From: Mesoplasma photuris ATCC 49581
Lineage (GTDB): Bacteria > Bacillota_I > Bacilli_A > Mycoplasmatales > Mycoplasmataceae
Assembly: GCF_000702725.1 (NCBI RefSeq)
Contig: NZ_JNJI01000004.1
Span: 36,999-100,998, forward strand
Direction: 5' to 3'
Length of the DNA stretch: 64,000 nucleotides
A program made the translations under genes and the position numbers. The notes under the pieces were generated by a model, which saw only the letters and a list, made by a program, of their open reading frames with translations, was not told the DNA's origin and made no database searches. The stretch's first letter is position 1; every line of letters begins with the position of its first letter. Of the stretch, positions 55,404 through 64,000 are shown one piece after another.

Positions 55404-58400
55404 TTAACCTTCATATACATTAAAAACTAGGTTAAATTGTAAAATATTTTTAACATAGAAGTTCGATGCTTTTCCAGGGGTGTTTTGTGAGAAAAGCACA
55501 GTGTATGTTCCTTCTGTTATATTATTAACGTCAATTTCGTCTCAACCTCAGTAATCATATCCATAACCAACATTCACACCATTAGCTGCTAATTCTTCTG
55601 GGGATAATTTAGTATAAGTAAATATTCCATTTGGATCGGTAATACCCATTGCTTGCATAACAGCAACTTGTAAATCTATTGTATTAATAATGTGACCACT
55701 TTCGTCCACATTTGCAGTGATTGTGATCATGCTATTTGATTCTTCGAATTCTTGAATTGCATTTTTTAGTTGTCATAATGCTGCATGTGCTTCTTTTTCT
55801 TCAGTAACAGCTTTAGCAACTTGGATTGCATCTTGTAATTTATCGAAAGCTTCGTCTGATTTTTCACCTTGCTCAATTGCTTCAGCTTCTAATATTAATG
55901 CTTGTAGTTCTCATAGATTAGGGGTATATACTGGTGACGCATTAAATTCATCAATTGCATCTTGCAACATTATTATTGCATTATATGCTAGTTTTTCGTC
56001 AGTAACTTCTTTAGCGAATTCAATTGCTCCTTGCAATTTATAAAATGCTTCATCAGATTTTAATCCTTGCTCGATTGTTTCAGCTTCTATAATCAATAAT
56101 CCTAAAGCATCTAAATTAGGAGTGAAATCTGGTGAATTATTAAATTTATCAATGGCAGCTTGCAGTGTTATTTTAGCTTGATCGGCTAAAAGTTCATCTG
56201 TAACAGCCTCCGCAATTTTAATTGCATTTTGTAAAGTTTCGAAAGCTTCATCTGATTTTAACTCTTGTTCAATTTCTTTAGCTTGCTTAATCAATATTTT
56301 TAATGCATCTAAATTTGGAGTTAAATCTGGTGAATTATTAAATTTATCGATGGCTAATTGTAACGCAGCAATTGCATCACTCGCTAAATGTTCATCGGTT
56401 ACTTTATTGGCTATTTCAATTGCAGTTTGTAATTCATCAAATGCTTCATCAGATTTCAATCCTTGAGTGATTAAAACAGTTTCTTCAATAAGTATTTTTA
56501 ATTTATCTAAATTAGGAGTCAGATCAATTGAATTATTGAATTTTTCCATCGCTTTTTCTAAAGTTGCTTTAGCTTCGGCTGCTAAAAGTTCATCAGTAAC
56601 ATATTCTGCATCTTTAATTGCTAATTGTAACTCAAGAAATGCTTCAGGTGATTTCAATCCCTGAGTAATTAATTTAGCTTCTTTGATTTTTTCTTTTAAA
56701 GCATCTAAATTCGGAGTTTCATCGGGAGAATTTTTAAATGTGTTAATTGCTGCTTGTAATTCTGATATAGCATTTGGTGCTAATTCTTCAGAATCAACAC
56801 TTTCAGCAATCGCTATTGCTGCTTGCAATTTAGCAAATTCATCTTCTGATTTTAAACCTTGATCAATTAATTTTGCTGATTGAATAAGTTCTTCTAAAGC
56901 ATCCAAATTAGGAGTCAAGTCAGGAGAATTATTAAATGTATCAATTGCAGTTTGTAAAACTGTAATAGCACCAAGAGCAAGTGATTCATCATCAATACCA
57001 TCAGCAACAGCAATTGCTAATTGTAAAGTTAAAAATGCTTCAGTAGATTTTGAACCTTGGGGAATTAATCTAGCTTCTTCGATTTTTAAATTTAAAGCAT
57101 TTAAATTAGGAGTTTCATCAGGAGAATTTTTAAATGTGTCAATTGCAGTTTGTAAATCAATAATTGCTTGTGCTGCCCCTGTTTCGTCATTGCTGTCAAA
57201 AATACTTTTTGCAACTACTATTGCTGCTTCAAATTCAGCAAAAGCTTCAGGTGATTTTGATCCTTGTTCAATATTGTCCGCTATTAAAATAAGTTCTTTT
57301 AAAGCATTTAAATTAGGAGTTTCATCAGGAGAATTTTCAAAGATTTCTATCGCTGCATTTAAGGCTTCTATAGCTTGATCAGCTAAAGTTTCATCAGTGA
57401 CATGTTTAGCATCATTTATAGCTAATTTAAATTCAAGATATGCTTCATCAGATTTTAAACCTTTTTCGATTTTTTCAGCTGTTTCAATAAGTTCTTTTAA
57501 AGCATTTAAATTAGGAGTGTAATCATCTGATGCATAAAAATCATTAATCGCATTTTGCAAAGTAATCTTAGCTTCTGATGCTAACGCTTCATCTTTAACC
57601 TCATCAGCAATTTCTATTGCTGATTGCAATTTTTGAAATTCTTCATCAGTTTTTAAACCTTGAGGAATTAATTTAGCTTCTTTAACAAGTTGTTTTAAAG
57701 CATCTAAGTTTGGGGTTAAAGTATTTGAATTTTCAAATTCTTCAATTGAAGCCTCTAATTCTTTCAGAGCTTCTGCCGCTAACAGTTCATCAGTTACATT
57801 ATTAGCAATTTCGATTGCCACTTGTAATTTTAAATACGCTTCAGTAGATTTCGAACCTTGGGGAATTAATCTAGCTTCTTCAATTCTTGATTTTAAAGCA
57901 TTTAAGTTTGGTGTGTAATCATCAGAAGCATAAAAGTCATCAATAGCTTTTTGTAAAATTATAATTGCTGATGAGGCACCTACTTCATCATTGATATCAA
58001 CAACTTCTTGTGCAACTTCTATCGCAGTTAGTAATTTTCGATACTCTTCTTCGGTTTTTGAACCGATTTCGATTTTTTTAGCTTTTTCAATAAGTTCTTT
58101 TAATTCTAATAAATTAGGAGTTAGATCAGGTGATTTCTTAAATGTTTCAATTGCTGAATTTAAAATTTCAATTTCTTGTTTTGCCAAAGTTTCATCTGTA
58201 ATATGTTTAGCATTATTGATTGCAATTTTTAATTCAAAATATGCCTTATCAGATTTTAAATCTTGGTCAATTAATTCTGCTTCATTAATAAGTATTTTTA
58301 ATTTATCTAAATTTGGAGTTAAATCTGGTGAATTATTAAATGTATCAATTGCAGCTTGTAAAATCACTTTACCGTCAAGTGCTAGTGCTTCATCCTTAAT

Positions 58401-59255
58401 ACTTTCGGCTTCTAAAATAGCGTCTTTTAATGTTTTAAAAACATCATCAGATTTTAAACCTTGATCAATTAGTTTTGCATCATCAATCAACTCTTTTAAA
58501 GCATCTAAATTTGGAGTGAAATCTGGCGAATTATTAAATGTTTCAATAGCTAATTGTAAAGTTGTTAAAGCATCAACTGCAAGGATTTCATCATTAACTA
58601 ATTCAGCATCTTTAATCGCTAATTGTAAAGTTAAAAATGCTTCAGTAGATTTCAATCCCTGAGTAATTAATTTAGCTTCTTTGATTTTTTCTTTTAATGC
58701 CATCAGGTTTGGAGTGTTTAATTTTTCTCTAACTTTTTCAAGACGATCTAAAAGAGGAAGTTTATCTTCTTCGTATTTTAGAGCATTTACTTTTATTAAA
58801 GCAGCATCGTGTGTAGGTCATGTTAATTCTTTTTCAGCTAATTCAACAGCTTCAATAGCTGCTTGAATTGCATCTACAACTTCTTGAGTTTCAATTGTTA
58901 TAGATTGAGAAAAGTTTTCAGTAACTATCCCATCAACTTCAAATCCGATATATTCTTCAGTAACTATTCCTGATATTAAAGTTTTAGTTCCAGGATAAAA
59001 TTCCTTTAAAGATTCGGATTTCTCAATACCTTTAATTGAAACTTCATAAACTCCCAATGTATTTAAGTTGTTGATAATATCATCAACATCTTGTTGAGTC
59101 ATTTTATTTTTAAATTGGTTTCTTAATTTATATGAGTCTCTAACTTTTTGCATTTTTAAAAAGTCATTTTGCTTATCGCTTGAATATGAAATAACGCTGA
59201 TAAGCGGTGTTGCTGTAATAGCCAGCGCCACTAATACCGTTAATAATTTTTTCAT
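55404..59255 (-). CDS. large secreted/surface protein with 15 FIVAR-like repeats and a lipobox without Cys
   Basis: A 1283-aa protein. The signal peptide MKKLLTVLVALAITATPL is followed by SYSSDKQND; other lipoproteins here have (A/V)CSSDK, so the lipobox Cys is Tyr (TAT). An N-terminal domain (about 30-180) precedes 15 tandem units of 66 aa (two are 69). Units start TPNL and run D-LK-I..AK.I.QGLKSDEAF..LQ.AI..A..VTDE.LA..A...LQ.AID.F. This resembles FIVAR three-helix domains. A beta-rich C-terminal domain of about 105 residues follows. It has an A/G-rich spacer promoter with a 15-G tract, its own terminator, and is a likely phase-variable adhesin. Function is inferred. Confidence 0.88.
55731..58715 (-). 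repeat. 15 tandem 198/207-bp repeats encoding 66/69-aa modules
   Basis: Unit starts: 58715, 58517, 58319, 58121, 57914, 57716, 57518, 57320, 57113, 56915, 56717, 56519, 56321, 56123, 55925. Units 4 and 8 are 69 aa with the insertion DINDEVGA/DSNDETGA. Units 3-6 and 7-10 are 801-bp blocks of the same unit order, a higher-order repeat. Confidence 0.92.
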
Positions 59256-59288
59256 TTTTTATAGCCTTCTACCCATTTTATAGGAAAC

Positions 59289-59302
59289 AACATTTAAATG
59301 TT
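59289..59302. promoter_or_regulatory. palindrome at the predicted transcription start of the repeat protein gene
   Basis: AACATTTAAATGTT, perfect 14-bp palindrome beginning 7 bases after the -10 box. Comparable repeats sit at the same place in the two lipoprotein genes. Confidence 0.75.
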
Positions 59303-59309
59303 TACTATT

Positions 59310-59335
59310 AATATACCCCCCCCCCCCCCCGTCAA
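59310..59335 (-). promoter_or_regulatory. phase-variable promoter: poly-G spacer between -35 and -10
   Basis: -35 TTGACG (59330-59335), then 15 G in total of which the first completes the -35 box, then -10 TATATT (59310-59315). The spacer is 14 bases, all G. Homopolymer slippage would alter the spacing, 17 being optimal; this length is short, so it may be weak now. Confidence 0.88.
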
Positions 59336-59354
59336 GTGGAAAATGCAATTTTGT

Positions 59355-59381
59355 AAAAAAAACTATCAAAATGATAGTTTT
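59355..59381 (-). terminator. terminator just upstream of the phase-variable promoter
   Basis: AAAACTATCA/TGATAGTTTT stem followed by TTTT; it would stop read-through from tsf into the repeat-protein gene. Confidence 0.75.
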
Positions 59382-59427
59382 AGACGATTTTTTTAATGAT
59401 TTTTACTGGTGTAAAACTTTAATATAA

Positions 59428-59458
59428 AAAAAATACACATGTAAAATGTGTATTTTTT
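59428..59458 (-). terminator. terminator after the 220-aa membrane protein gene
   Basis: AAAAAATACACAT/ATGTGTATTTTTT stem following the stop codon of the rpsB-tsf operon. Confidence 0.88.
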
Positions 59459-59474
59459 ATATTAATAATCTATT

Positions 59475-60137
59475 TTATTTTTTCTTTGCTGGTGTATCAG
59501 TTTTTCTAGTAACTGCCGACATTTTTTTAAAATGTTCATCAGCATCACCTTTTTCAACCTTATGTCCAGTAAGTTCAGCGTTTTTTAAAATGAATTGACC
59601 AAACATAGTACCTTTTGAAAACTTTTGTCTTTTAGATGTTCTGGTTCCTTGAGTATAGTTAATATATACTGCATTTTTAGAATCATCTTCAATAACACTT
59701 ACAATTCTTTTATAAGGAATTGCTTCACCCATGAAAGAAATTTTTTCTTCATCCATTGAAATACCAAATTTTGGTAATGCAAATCATAATGAAATAACAT
59801 TTGCTAGCAAAATAACTCCTGCAGCAATAACAATTGCTAAAATTGTTGCGAATGCAGTTGTTGCATTACTATCAAAAACTATTTTAGCAGTTGCTGTAAG
59901 TGCAATTCCTAATGTACTTAATATTGCAATTAAAATTGACGATACCAATAAGGAAATTAATAATTTAGTTCCAAAGATTTTTGCTTTTGCAGGATTTTTC
60001 TTAAAATTTAAGAAGTAATATGTAAAAGCAGCTCCTAATATAACTGTAACTATTAAAATAATGATGCTTATAAGTAATAATGGACTATCAGAACCTGAAG
60101 CAGTTTTTAAAAAGTTTGAATTTGAATCTCAAGTCAT
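59475..60137 (-). CDS. three-helix membrane protein with C-terminal soluble domain
   Basis: A 220-aa protein with three hydrophobic segments: about 16-40, 55-78 and 92-115. A soluble domain follows (about 120-220), with YINYTQGTRTSKRQKFSKGTMFGQFILKNAELTGHKV resembling PH-like or small beta domain sequence. Highly basic C-terminus (TPAKKK). It follows tsf by one base (TAAAATG), so is in the rpsB-tsf operon. No family recognised. Confidence 0.7.
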
Positions 60138-60138
60138 T

Positions 60139-61035
60139 TTAGTTACCTGCTACTTGAGCTGCAACTTCTGAAGCAAAATCAGAAACTACTTTTTCAATTC
60201 CTTCTCCAACTTCGTAACGAACCATTTCAACTAATTTAGCTTTTTTAGATTCGATAAATGCTCCAACTTTAAAGCTTTCATCAACAACAAATTGTTGATC
60301 AGCTAATGAAATTTCTGATAAACGTTTTGAAAGTTTTCCTTTTAAGATTCCGTCTAAAATGTTTTCTGGTTTTCCTTTTAATTTTTCATCATCAGCTGCT
60401 TCAGCTTTAATAATGCTGAATTCTGCTTCTTTGAAATCTGCAGGAATTTCGTCCATTGTTTTATAACGAGGTGCCATAGCAGCAACGTGCATTGCAACGT
60501 TGTATGCATCTGAAGCTTCAATTGCTCCCTCAAATGATAATAATACAGAAACACGTTTATTAGCGTGGTTGTATAATGTAATTGTTTTTCCAGCTTCTTT
60601 ATTGATTAATACTAATCTTCTTAATTCAATTTTTTCACCAATTGTTGCTGTTGCACTAATTAATGTATCAGCGATTGTTTCACCTTTTGAAGTTTTAGCT
60701 GCTAAAGCTTCTTCTAAAGTTGATGCTTTTGCTGCTAATAAAGTATTTGCAACTTCATCGATTAATGCTAGAAATGCTGCGTTTTGAGCAACATAGTCTG
60801 TTTCTGAATTTACTTCAAAGATAACTGCTGCTTCATCGTTTTCTTTTGCAAAAGTTACACCTTCTGCAGCAATTCTATCGGCTTTTTTAGCTGCTTTAGC
60901 TAATCCGTTTTCTCTTAATCAAACGATTGCATCTTGAACATTATTGTTTGTAGCTTCTAAAGCTTTTTTACAATCCATCATTCCTGCTTGAGTGATTTCA
61001 CGTAATTCTTTAATTAATTTTGCATCTACTGCCAT
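60139..61035 (-). CDS. tsf: elongation factor Ts
   Basis: A 298-aa nucleotide exchange factor for EF-Tu. [53 protein letters not shown] is the N-terminal signature. [13 protein letters not shown] follows. Length is normal. It follows rpsB by 25 bases and precedes the 220-aa membrane protein. Confidence 0.98.
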
Positions 61036-61060
61036 TTTATAATTCCTCCGTGTTTTTTAA

Positions 61061-61840
61061 TTATTTAGCTTCTGTGTTTTCTCTTACTGGAGCACCTTCA
61101 CGTGGTGTGAATTCTTTTTTAGGAGCTTCAGTTTTTAATACTGATGGTGCCATTTTAATTTGTGCACCATTTGCATAAGCATCAACTAAAATGTTGATGA
61201 TGATGTTTACTGATTCTTGTAAATCATCGTTTCCTGGGATTACTAAGTTAACCATATCTGGATCAACATTTGTATCACATAAAGCGATAACTGGAATGTT
61301 TAATTTAATTGCTTCTTTAACTGCGATTTCATCAGTTTTAGGATCAACAACAATTAATGCTGCTGGTAATTTATGCATTTGTTTAATTCCACCTAAAGTT
61401 TTTTCTAATTTAGCTTTTTCTTTACCAATTAAGATTTGTTCTTTTTTAGGACGTAATGCTAATTTTCCATTTTTTTCTTCTTCTTCAATTTTTCATAAAG
61501 CTTTAATTCTTACTAAAATTGTTTTTAAGTTAGTTAAAGTTCCACCTAATCATCTTTGGTTAACATAGAAGTTTCCTGATCTTAAAGCAGCTTCTTTAAC
61601 AGCGTTTTTAGCTGAACGTTTTGTTCCTACGAATAAAACTTTATCTCCTTTTGATCCAATGTTTTCTAAAACTTTTCTAGCTTCTTCTAATTGAATCATT
61701 GTTTTTTGTAAATCAATAATATGTGTTTTGTTTTTTACACCGTAAATGTATGGTGCCATTTTAGGGTTTCAACGTTTTGTTTGGTGTCCGTATTGAACAC
61801 CAGCGTCTCATAACTCTTCTCTTGTAATTTCTTTTGCCAT
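61061..61840 (-). CDS. rpsB: 30S ribosomal protein S2
   Basis: A 259-aa ribosomal protein: [76 protein letters not shown] and PAALIVVDPKTDEIAVKEA are diagnostic. The C-terminal extension (KTEAPKKEFTPREGAPVRENTEAK) is rich in Glu/Pro and may be flexible. Its leader is about 110 bases and may carry regulation. Confidence 0.98.
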
Positions 61841-62129
61841 TGTAATGGTCTCCTTTTTTTGTTTTACTTCCAAATAGTTCTAACACTCATCACTCTTTTA
61901 ATTTAATTCGAGCACAGGACAAGTGAATTCTTATTTGTGATTGAATACATTAGTTTAAATATACCAACGGATTAATTTTATCAAAAATGACTTAAAAAAA
62001 CAAATATAACCGCCTTTTTGTTTTGATAAGAGATGCAATAGCAATAGTATTTGTTAATAAAAAAAGATTAGAAATACTAATCTTTTTAAAGTTAAAATCC
62101 ATATTTAAAATTATTTAAATTATTTTAAA
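61841..62129 (-). promoter_or_regulatory. rpsB leader and upstream region
   Basis: Contains the promoter (-35 TTGATA at 61979-61984, -10 TATATT with upstream TTGG at 61958-61963, 15-base spacer) and an untranslated leader of about 110 bases. AAGGAGACC is the Shine-Dalgarno. No gene is present; the leader could hold an rpsB autoregulatory structure, but I see no certain fold. Confidence 0.6.
62057..62087 (-). terminator. terminator of the 229-aa lipoprotein gene
   Basis: AAAAAGATTA/TAATCTTTTT stem about 40 bases after the stop codon. Confidence 0.88.
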
Positions 62130-62819
62130 TTAAACAGTTTCTTCTGGAGATTCAATTGGTGCTGATAAATCTATAACTTTAACTTTTAATGGAGTTGTAA
62201 GTAATGGAATAATTCTAGAAGTAGTTGGTCCAAAGTTACTTGTAAATGTAACCTCAAAAATTCCTCCTTCACCATCAGATAGGATAGTATCAGCTTTTCC
62301 TCAACCACCTTCTTGGTAACCCAATTCAGAAACCTCACGATATTGTTGACCTACTCAAGCATCATCATCTTTAGTAAAGTCTGGTTTTCCTTCTTCTAAT
62401 CAAGTATTTCCTTCACTAGTATAGTTATCTCAAGATTTAATTTCATCCAAAGTTGATTGTGGTAAAACATAATCACTTGGGAAAATTTTATTTTGTTGAG
62501 TAACTACAATAAATAAATCAGCTTGTCCTGAACTAAATACTGAATCCATTTCAGCTAATTTCATTCTTTCATTTTTAACTAAAGTATTTGCTGCTTCAAG
62601 AGCTTTAATGTATTCTTGATCTTCTTCATCGTGTTCTGAAGCTTTTAAATCTGCTAAAGCTTTCATCGCATCTCTAACAACTTGTGTTTGAGCATCCATG
62701 TCTGCCTGTGTAATTTCTTTATCTTCAGAAGTTTCTTTATCTGATGAACAGGCAATAACAGTTGCTCCAGCAGTAGCTGTTAAACCAACAGCTCCTAACA
62801 TTGTTAATAGTTTTTTCAT
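62130..62819 (-). CDS. surface lipoprotein (phase-variable), 229 aa
   Basis: Signal peptide MKKLLTMLGAVGLTATAGATVIAC with lipobox Cys (about residue 24), then SSDKETSEDKE. The N-terminal half is helical and charged (QADMDAQTQVVRDAMKALADL). The C-terminal half is beta-rich and ends LLTTPLKVKVIDLSAPIESPEETV; its GYQEGGWGKADTILSDGEGGIFEVTF pattern resembles the C-terminal domain of the repeat protein at 55404. Promoter has a 13-G spacer. Function unknown; probably host-facing. Confidence 0.88.
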
Positions 62820-62865
62820 ATATCTTTTTCCTTCTTCTTTTGAATTCTACATTTCTATATAGAGT

Positions 62866-62881
62866 GCATTCGTTCAAATGC
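62866..62881. promoter_or_regulatory. inverted repeat at the predicted transcription start of the 229-aa lipoprotein gene
   Basis: GCATTCG-TT-CAAATGC, one mismatch in 7-bp arms, starting 7 bases after the -10 box. Confidence 0.7.
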
Positions 62882-62888
62882 TACTTCT

Positions 62889-62912
62889 AATATACCCCCC
62901 CCCCCCCGTCAA
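62889..62912 (-). promoter_or_regulatory. phase-variable promoter with 13-G tract
   Basis: -35 TTGACG (62907-62912), 13 G in total, -10 TATATT (62889-62894). The all-G spacer is 12 bases, far from the optimal 17, so expression from this exact spacing should be low. Confidence 0.88.
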
Positions 62913-62995
62913 GCGAAAAGTGGTTTTTTCTGAAAAAAACATGAAAGAGATAGCAAATTTGAATAAATTTAAAGGTTTTTAATAAATTAGGCAAA

Positions 62996-63016
62996 TAAAA
63001 AACGCCAATATGGCGC
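62996..63016 (-). terminator. terminator of the 287-aa lipoprotein gene
   Basis: GCGCCA/TGGCG stem followed by TTTTTTA on the minus strand. Confidence 0.85.
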
Positions 63017-63042
63017 TTAAAGTTTGTATTTCATTTATGTGA

Positions 63043-63906
63043 TTATGCAGGGTTTGTATCGTCATGTAAATGAATTTCAAATTCGTTAGTTATTGATGTT
63101 GATCCTGATTTTATTATTCTTTTATCATCTTTATCTTTATTTCCGTATGTTCTAACATCATTTTTAAGTTCTACTGAAACAGATTCAGCACTTTGATCAC
63201 CTTCTTCTTTATTGTATGATACTATCCCTTTTCCGTCATCTCCAAAACTATTAAGTGTTAAGCCTTGTACTAATTCTCTAAATCCTGTAATTTTTAATGA
63301 TGCAGCAATTCCTTGAATATCAAACATTAACACTTGTTGTTCTGCTGATTCTAAAGAATTGAAAATATTTTTGTAAAACATTTTAGAAATTTCTTCATCT
63401 GTTAATTTTGATAAATCTATTTTTCCTTCTTCGTTAAATCATGATTTATTTAATCAAACTTTTGATGTAAATTTTCCACTAAAGAAAGCTTCTAATTTTC
63501 ATTCTCCAATTTCGTTTCCGGGTGTGTTGGCAGTATTAATGAATTCTTTTTCACTTATTAAAAATGTAATTTGACCATCAACAGCATTTAATTCAGTAAT
63601 TAATGCATCTTTTTCAGCTTGAAGTGCTTCTAATTCAGAATTATCTTCACCTTCTTCATCACGAGTAGATGTTGTATCTCCTCCAAGTTCTTGAATTTTT
63701 ACATTAATTTCATAGATTTTAGCTGCTAGTTCTGATCCTCTTGCTGTTAATTCTGTCATTTTTTCGTCAACAGCTTCTAATTGTTGTTCAGGAGTTTTTG
63801 CTTCATCTTTAATTGTTTCTTCTGTTTTATCAGATGAACATGCAACTACTGTTAAAGGAGTTGCAGTAAGTGCGATTGCACCTAATGATACTAATAATTT
63901 TTTCAT
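63043..63906 (-). CDS. surface lipoprotein (phase-variable), 287 aa
   Basis: Signal peptide MKKLLVSLGAIALTATPLTVVAC with lipobox Cys at about residue 23, followed by SSDKTEETIKDE. A coiled coil (about 40-105) is followed by a mixed domain with several Trp (TGA) and the end HLHDDTNPA. Start is the ATG at 63906; an upstream in-frame ATG at 63948 would lie in the leader. It has its own terminator and a poly-G promoter cut by the window edge. Sequence otherwise unlike its neighbour. Confidence 0.87.
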
Positions 63907-63949
63907 ATTTTTCCTCTTATCTAAATACTTATTTTTGTATATGTACAAC

Positions 63950-63965
63950 GCATTTGTTCAAATGC
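63950..63965. promoter_or_regulatory. inverted repeat at the predicted transcription start of the 287-aa lipoprotein gene
   Basis: GCATTTG-TT-CAAATGC, perfect 7-bp arms, starting 8 bases after a TATACT box (63974-63979). Confidence 0.78.
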
Positions 63966-63973
63966 TCATAAAT

Positions 63974-64000
63974 AGTATAGATTACCCCCCCCCCCCCCCC
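63974..64000 (-). promoter_or_regulatory. phase-variable promoter, poly-G tract of at least 16 running off the window
   Basis: At least 16 G (63985-64000), then TAATCTATACT. TATACT is the likely -10 because its distance to the palindrome matches the other two promoters. The -35 box is outside the window. Confidence 0.8.

Noticed and set aside
55202..55420. 72-aa minus-strand frame overlapping the terminator of the repeat protein gene
   Set aside because: It overlaps the stop and terminator of the gene before it and the pyrH promoter, and shows no Shine-Dalgarno or conserved motif.
56467..58464. Plus-strand frames opposite the repeat protein
   Set aside because: They repeat because the coding strand repeats; no start signals and Ser/Ile-rich antisense composition.
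55731..58715. Tandem repeats considered as a CRISPR array
   Set aside because: Unit length of 198-207 bp, all in one open reading frame with conserved protein pattern, so protein repeats.
59316..64000. Poly-C runs considered as sequencing or assembly artefacts
   Set aside because: Each lies precisely between promoter boxes of a surface-protein gene with a shared flank; artefacts would not be so placed. Exact lengths may still be uncertain.

Overview
The window is AT-rich DNA from a mollicute, most likely of the Spiroplasma/Entomoplasma/Mesoplasma group. Dozens of obvious housekeeping genes (dnaK, argS, recA, der, trmD, rpsB) stay intact only if TGA is read as tryptophan, so a standard-code translation cuts them into pieces. 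Lipoproteins with an (A/V)CSSDK lipobox, ABC exporters and small Mollicutes-only membrane proteins agree with this. No species can be fixed from sequence alone.

Layout from left to right; almost everything is on the minus strand. 1-2.8 kb: start of mnmA, a small membrane protein, and a purine permease behind a purine-type riboswitch. 2.8-7.4 kb: hrcA-grpE-dnaK-dnaJ heat-shock operon under a CIRCE operator. 7.4-13.4 kb: small membrane proteins, nadE-obgE-amino acid permease-CxxC protein-DUF3196-like gene, and tRNA-Arg(UCU). 13.4-23 kb: an unknown 531-aa protein, trmFO, a paired ABC exporter, an ssb-like/dprA-like pair, rnhB and rbgA. 23-28.2 kb: an RpiR-type regulator, rpsP-rimM-trmD-rplS, rlmH, ffh and a PH-domain protein. 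28.2-35.2 kb: a methyltransferase, two separate ABC-2 type transporters (one with a duplicated permease and a decayed ATPase remnant) and rny. 35.2-38.7 kb: recA-cinA, RNase P RNA, gpsB, recU and a dnaD-like gene. 38.7-55.2 kb: hup-gpsA-der-cmk, a His-rich ECF S-like protein, ppa, yebC, a deoxynucleoside kinase, rluB-scpB-scpA, a HEPN-like protein, an MFS-like transporter, argS, frr and pyrH. 55.4-64 kb: a 1283-aa repeat surface protein, tsf/rpsB, and two lipoproteins.

The most interesting feature is at the right end. Three surface-protein genes are each monocistronic with their own terminator, and each has a poly-G tract (15, 13 and at least 16 G on the coding strand) in its promoter. In the two complete cases the tract is the whole spacer between a TTGACG -35 box and a TATATT -10 box. 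Slippage would change the spacer and so switch expression. In all three cases an inverted repeat begins 7-8 bases after the -10 box, at the expected transcription start. This looks like a shared phase-variable surface-antigen switch with a common 5' end element. One of the proteins carries 15 three-helix (FIVAR-like) repeats and has Tyr where the other two have the lipobox Cys.

Genes are packed into operons with very short junctions: 8-base overlaps (hrcA/grpE, scpA/scpB), TAATG overlaps, and a recurring one-base gap TAANATG. This implies translational coupling. Most operons end in clear hairpin-plus-U-tract terminators.
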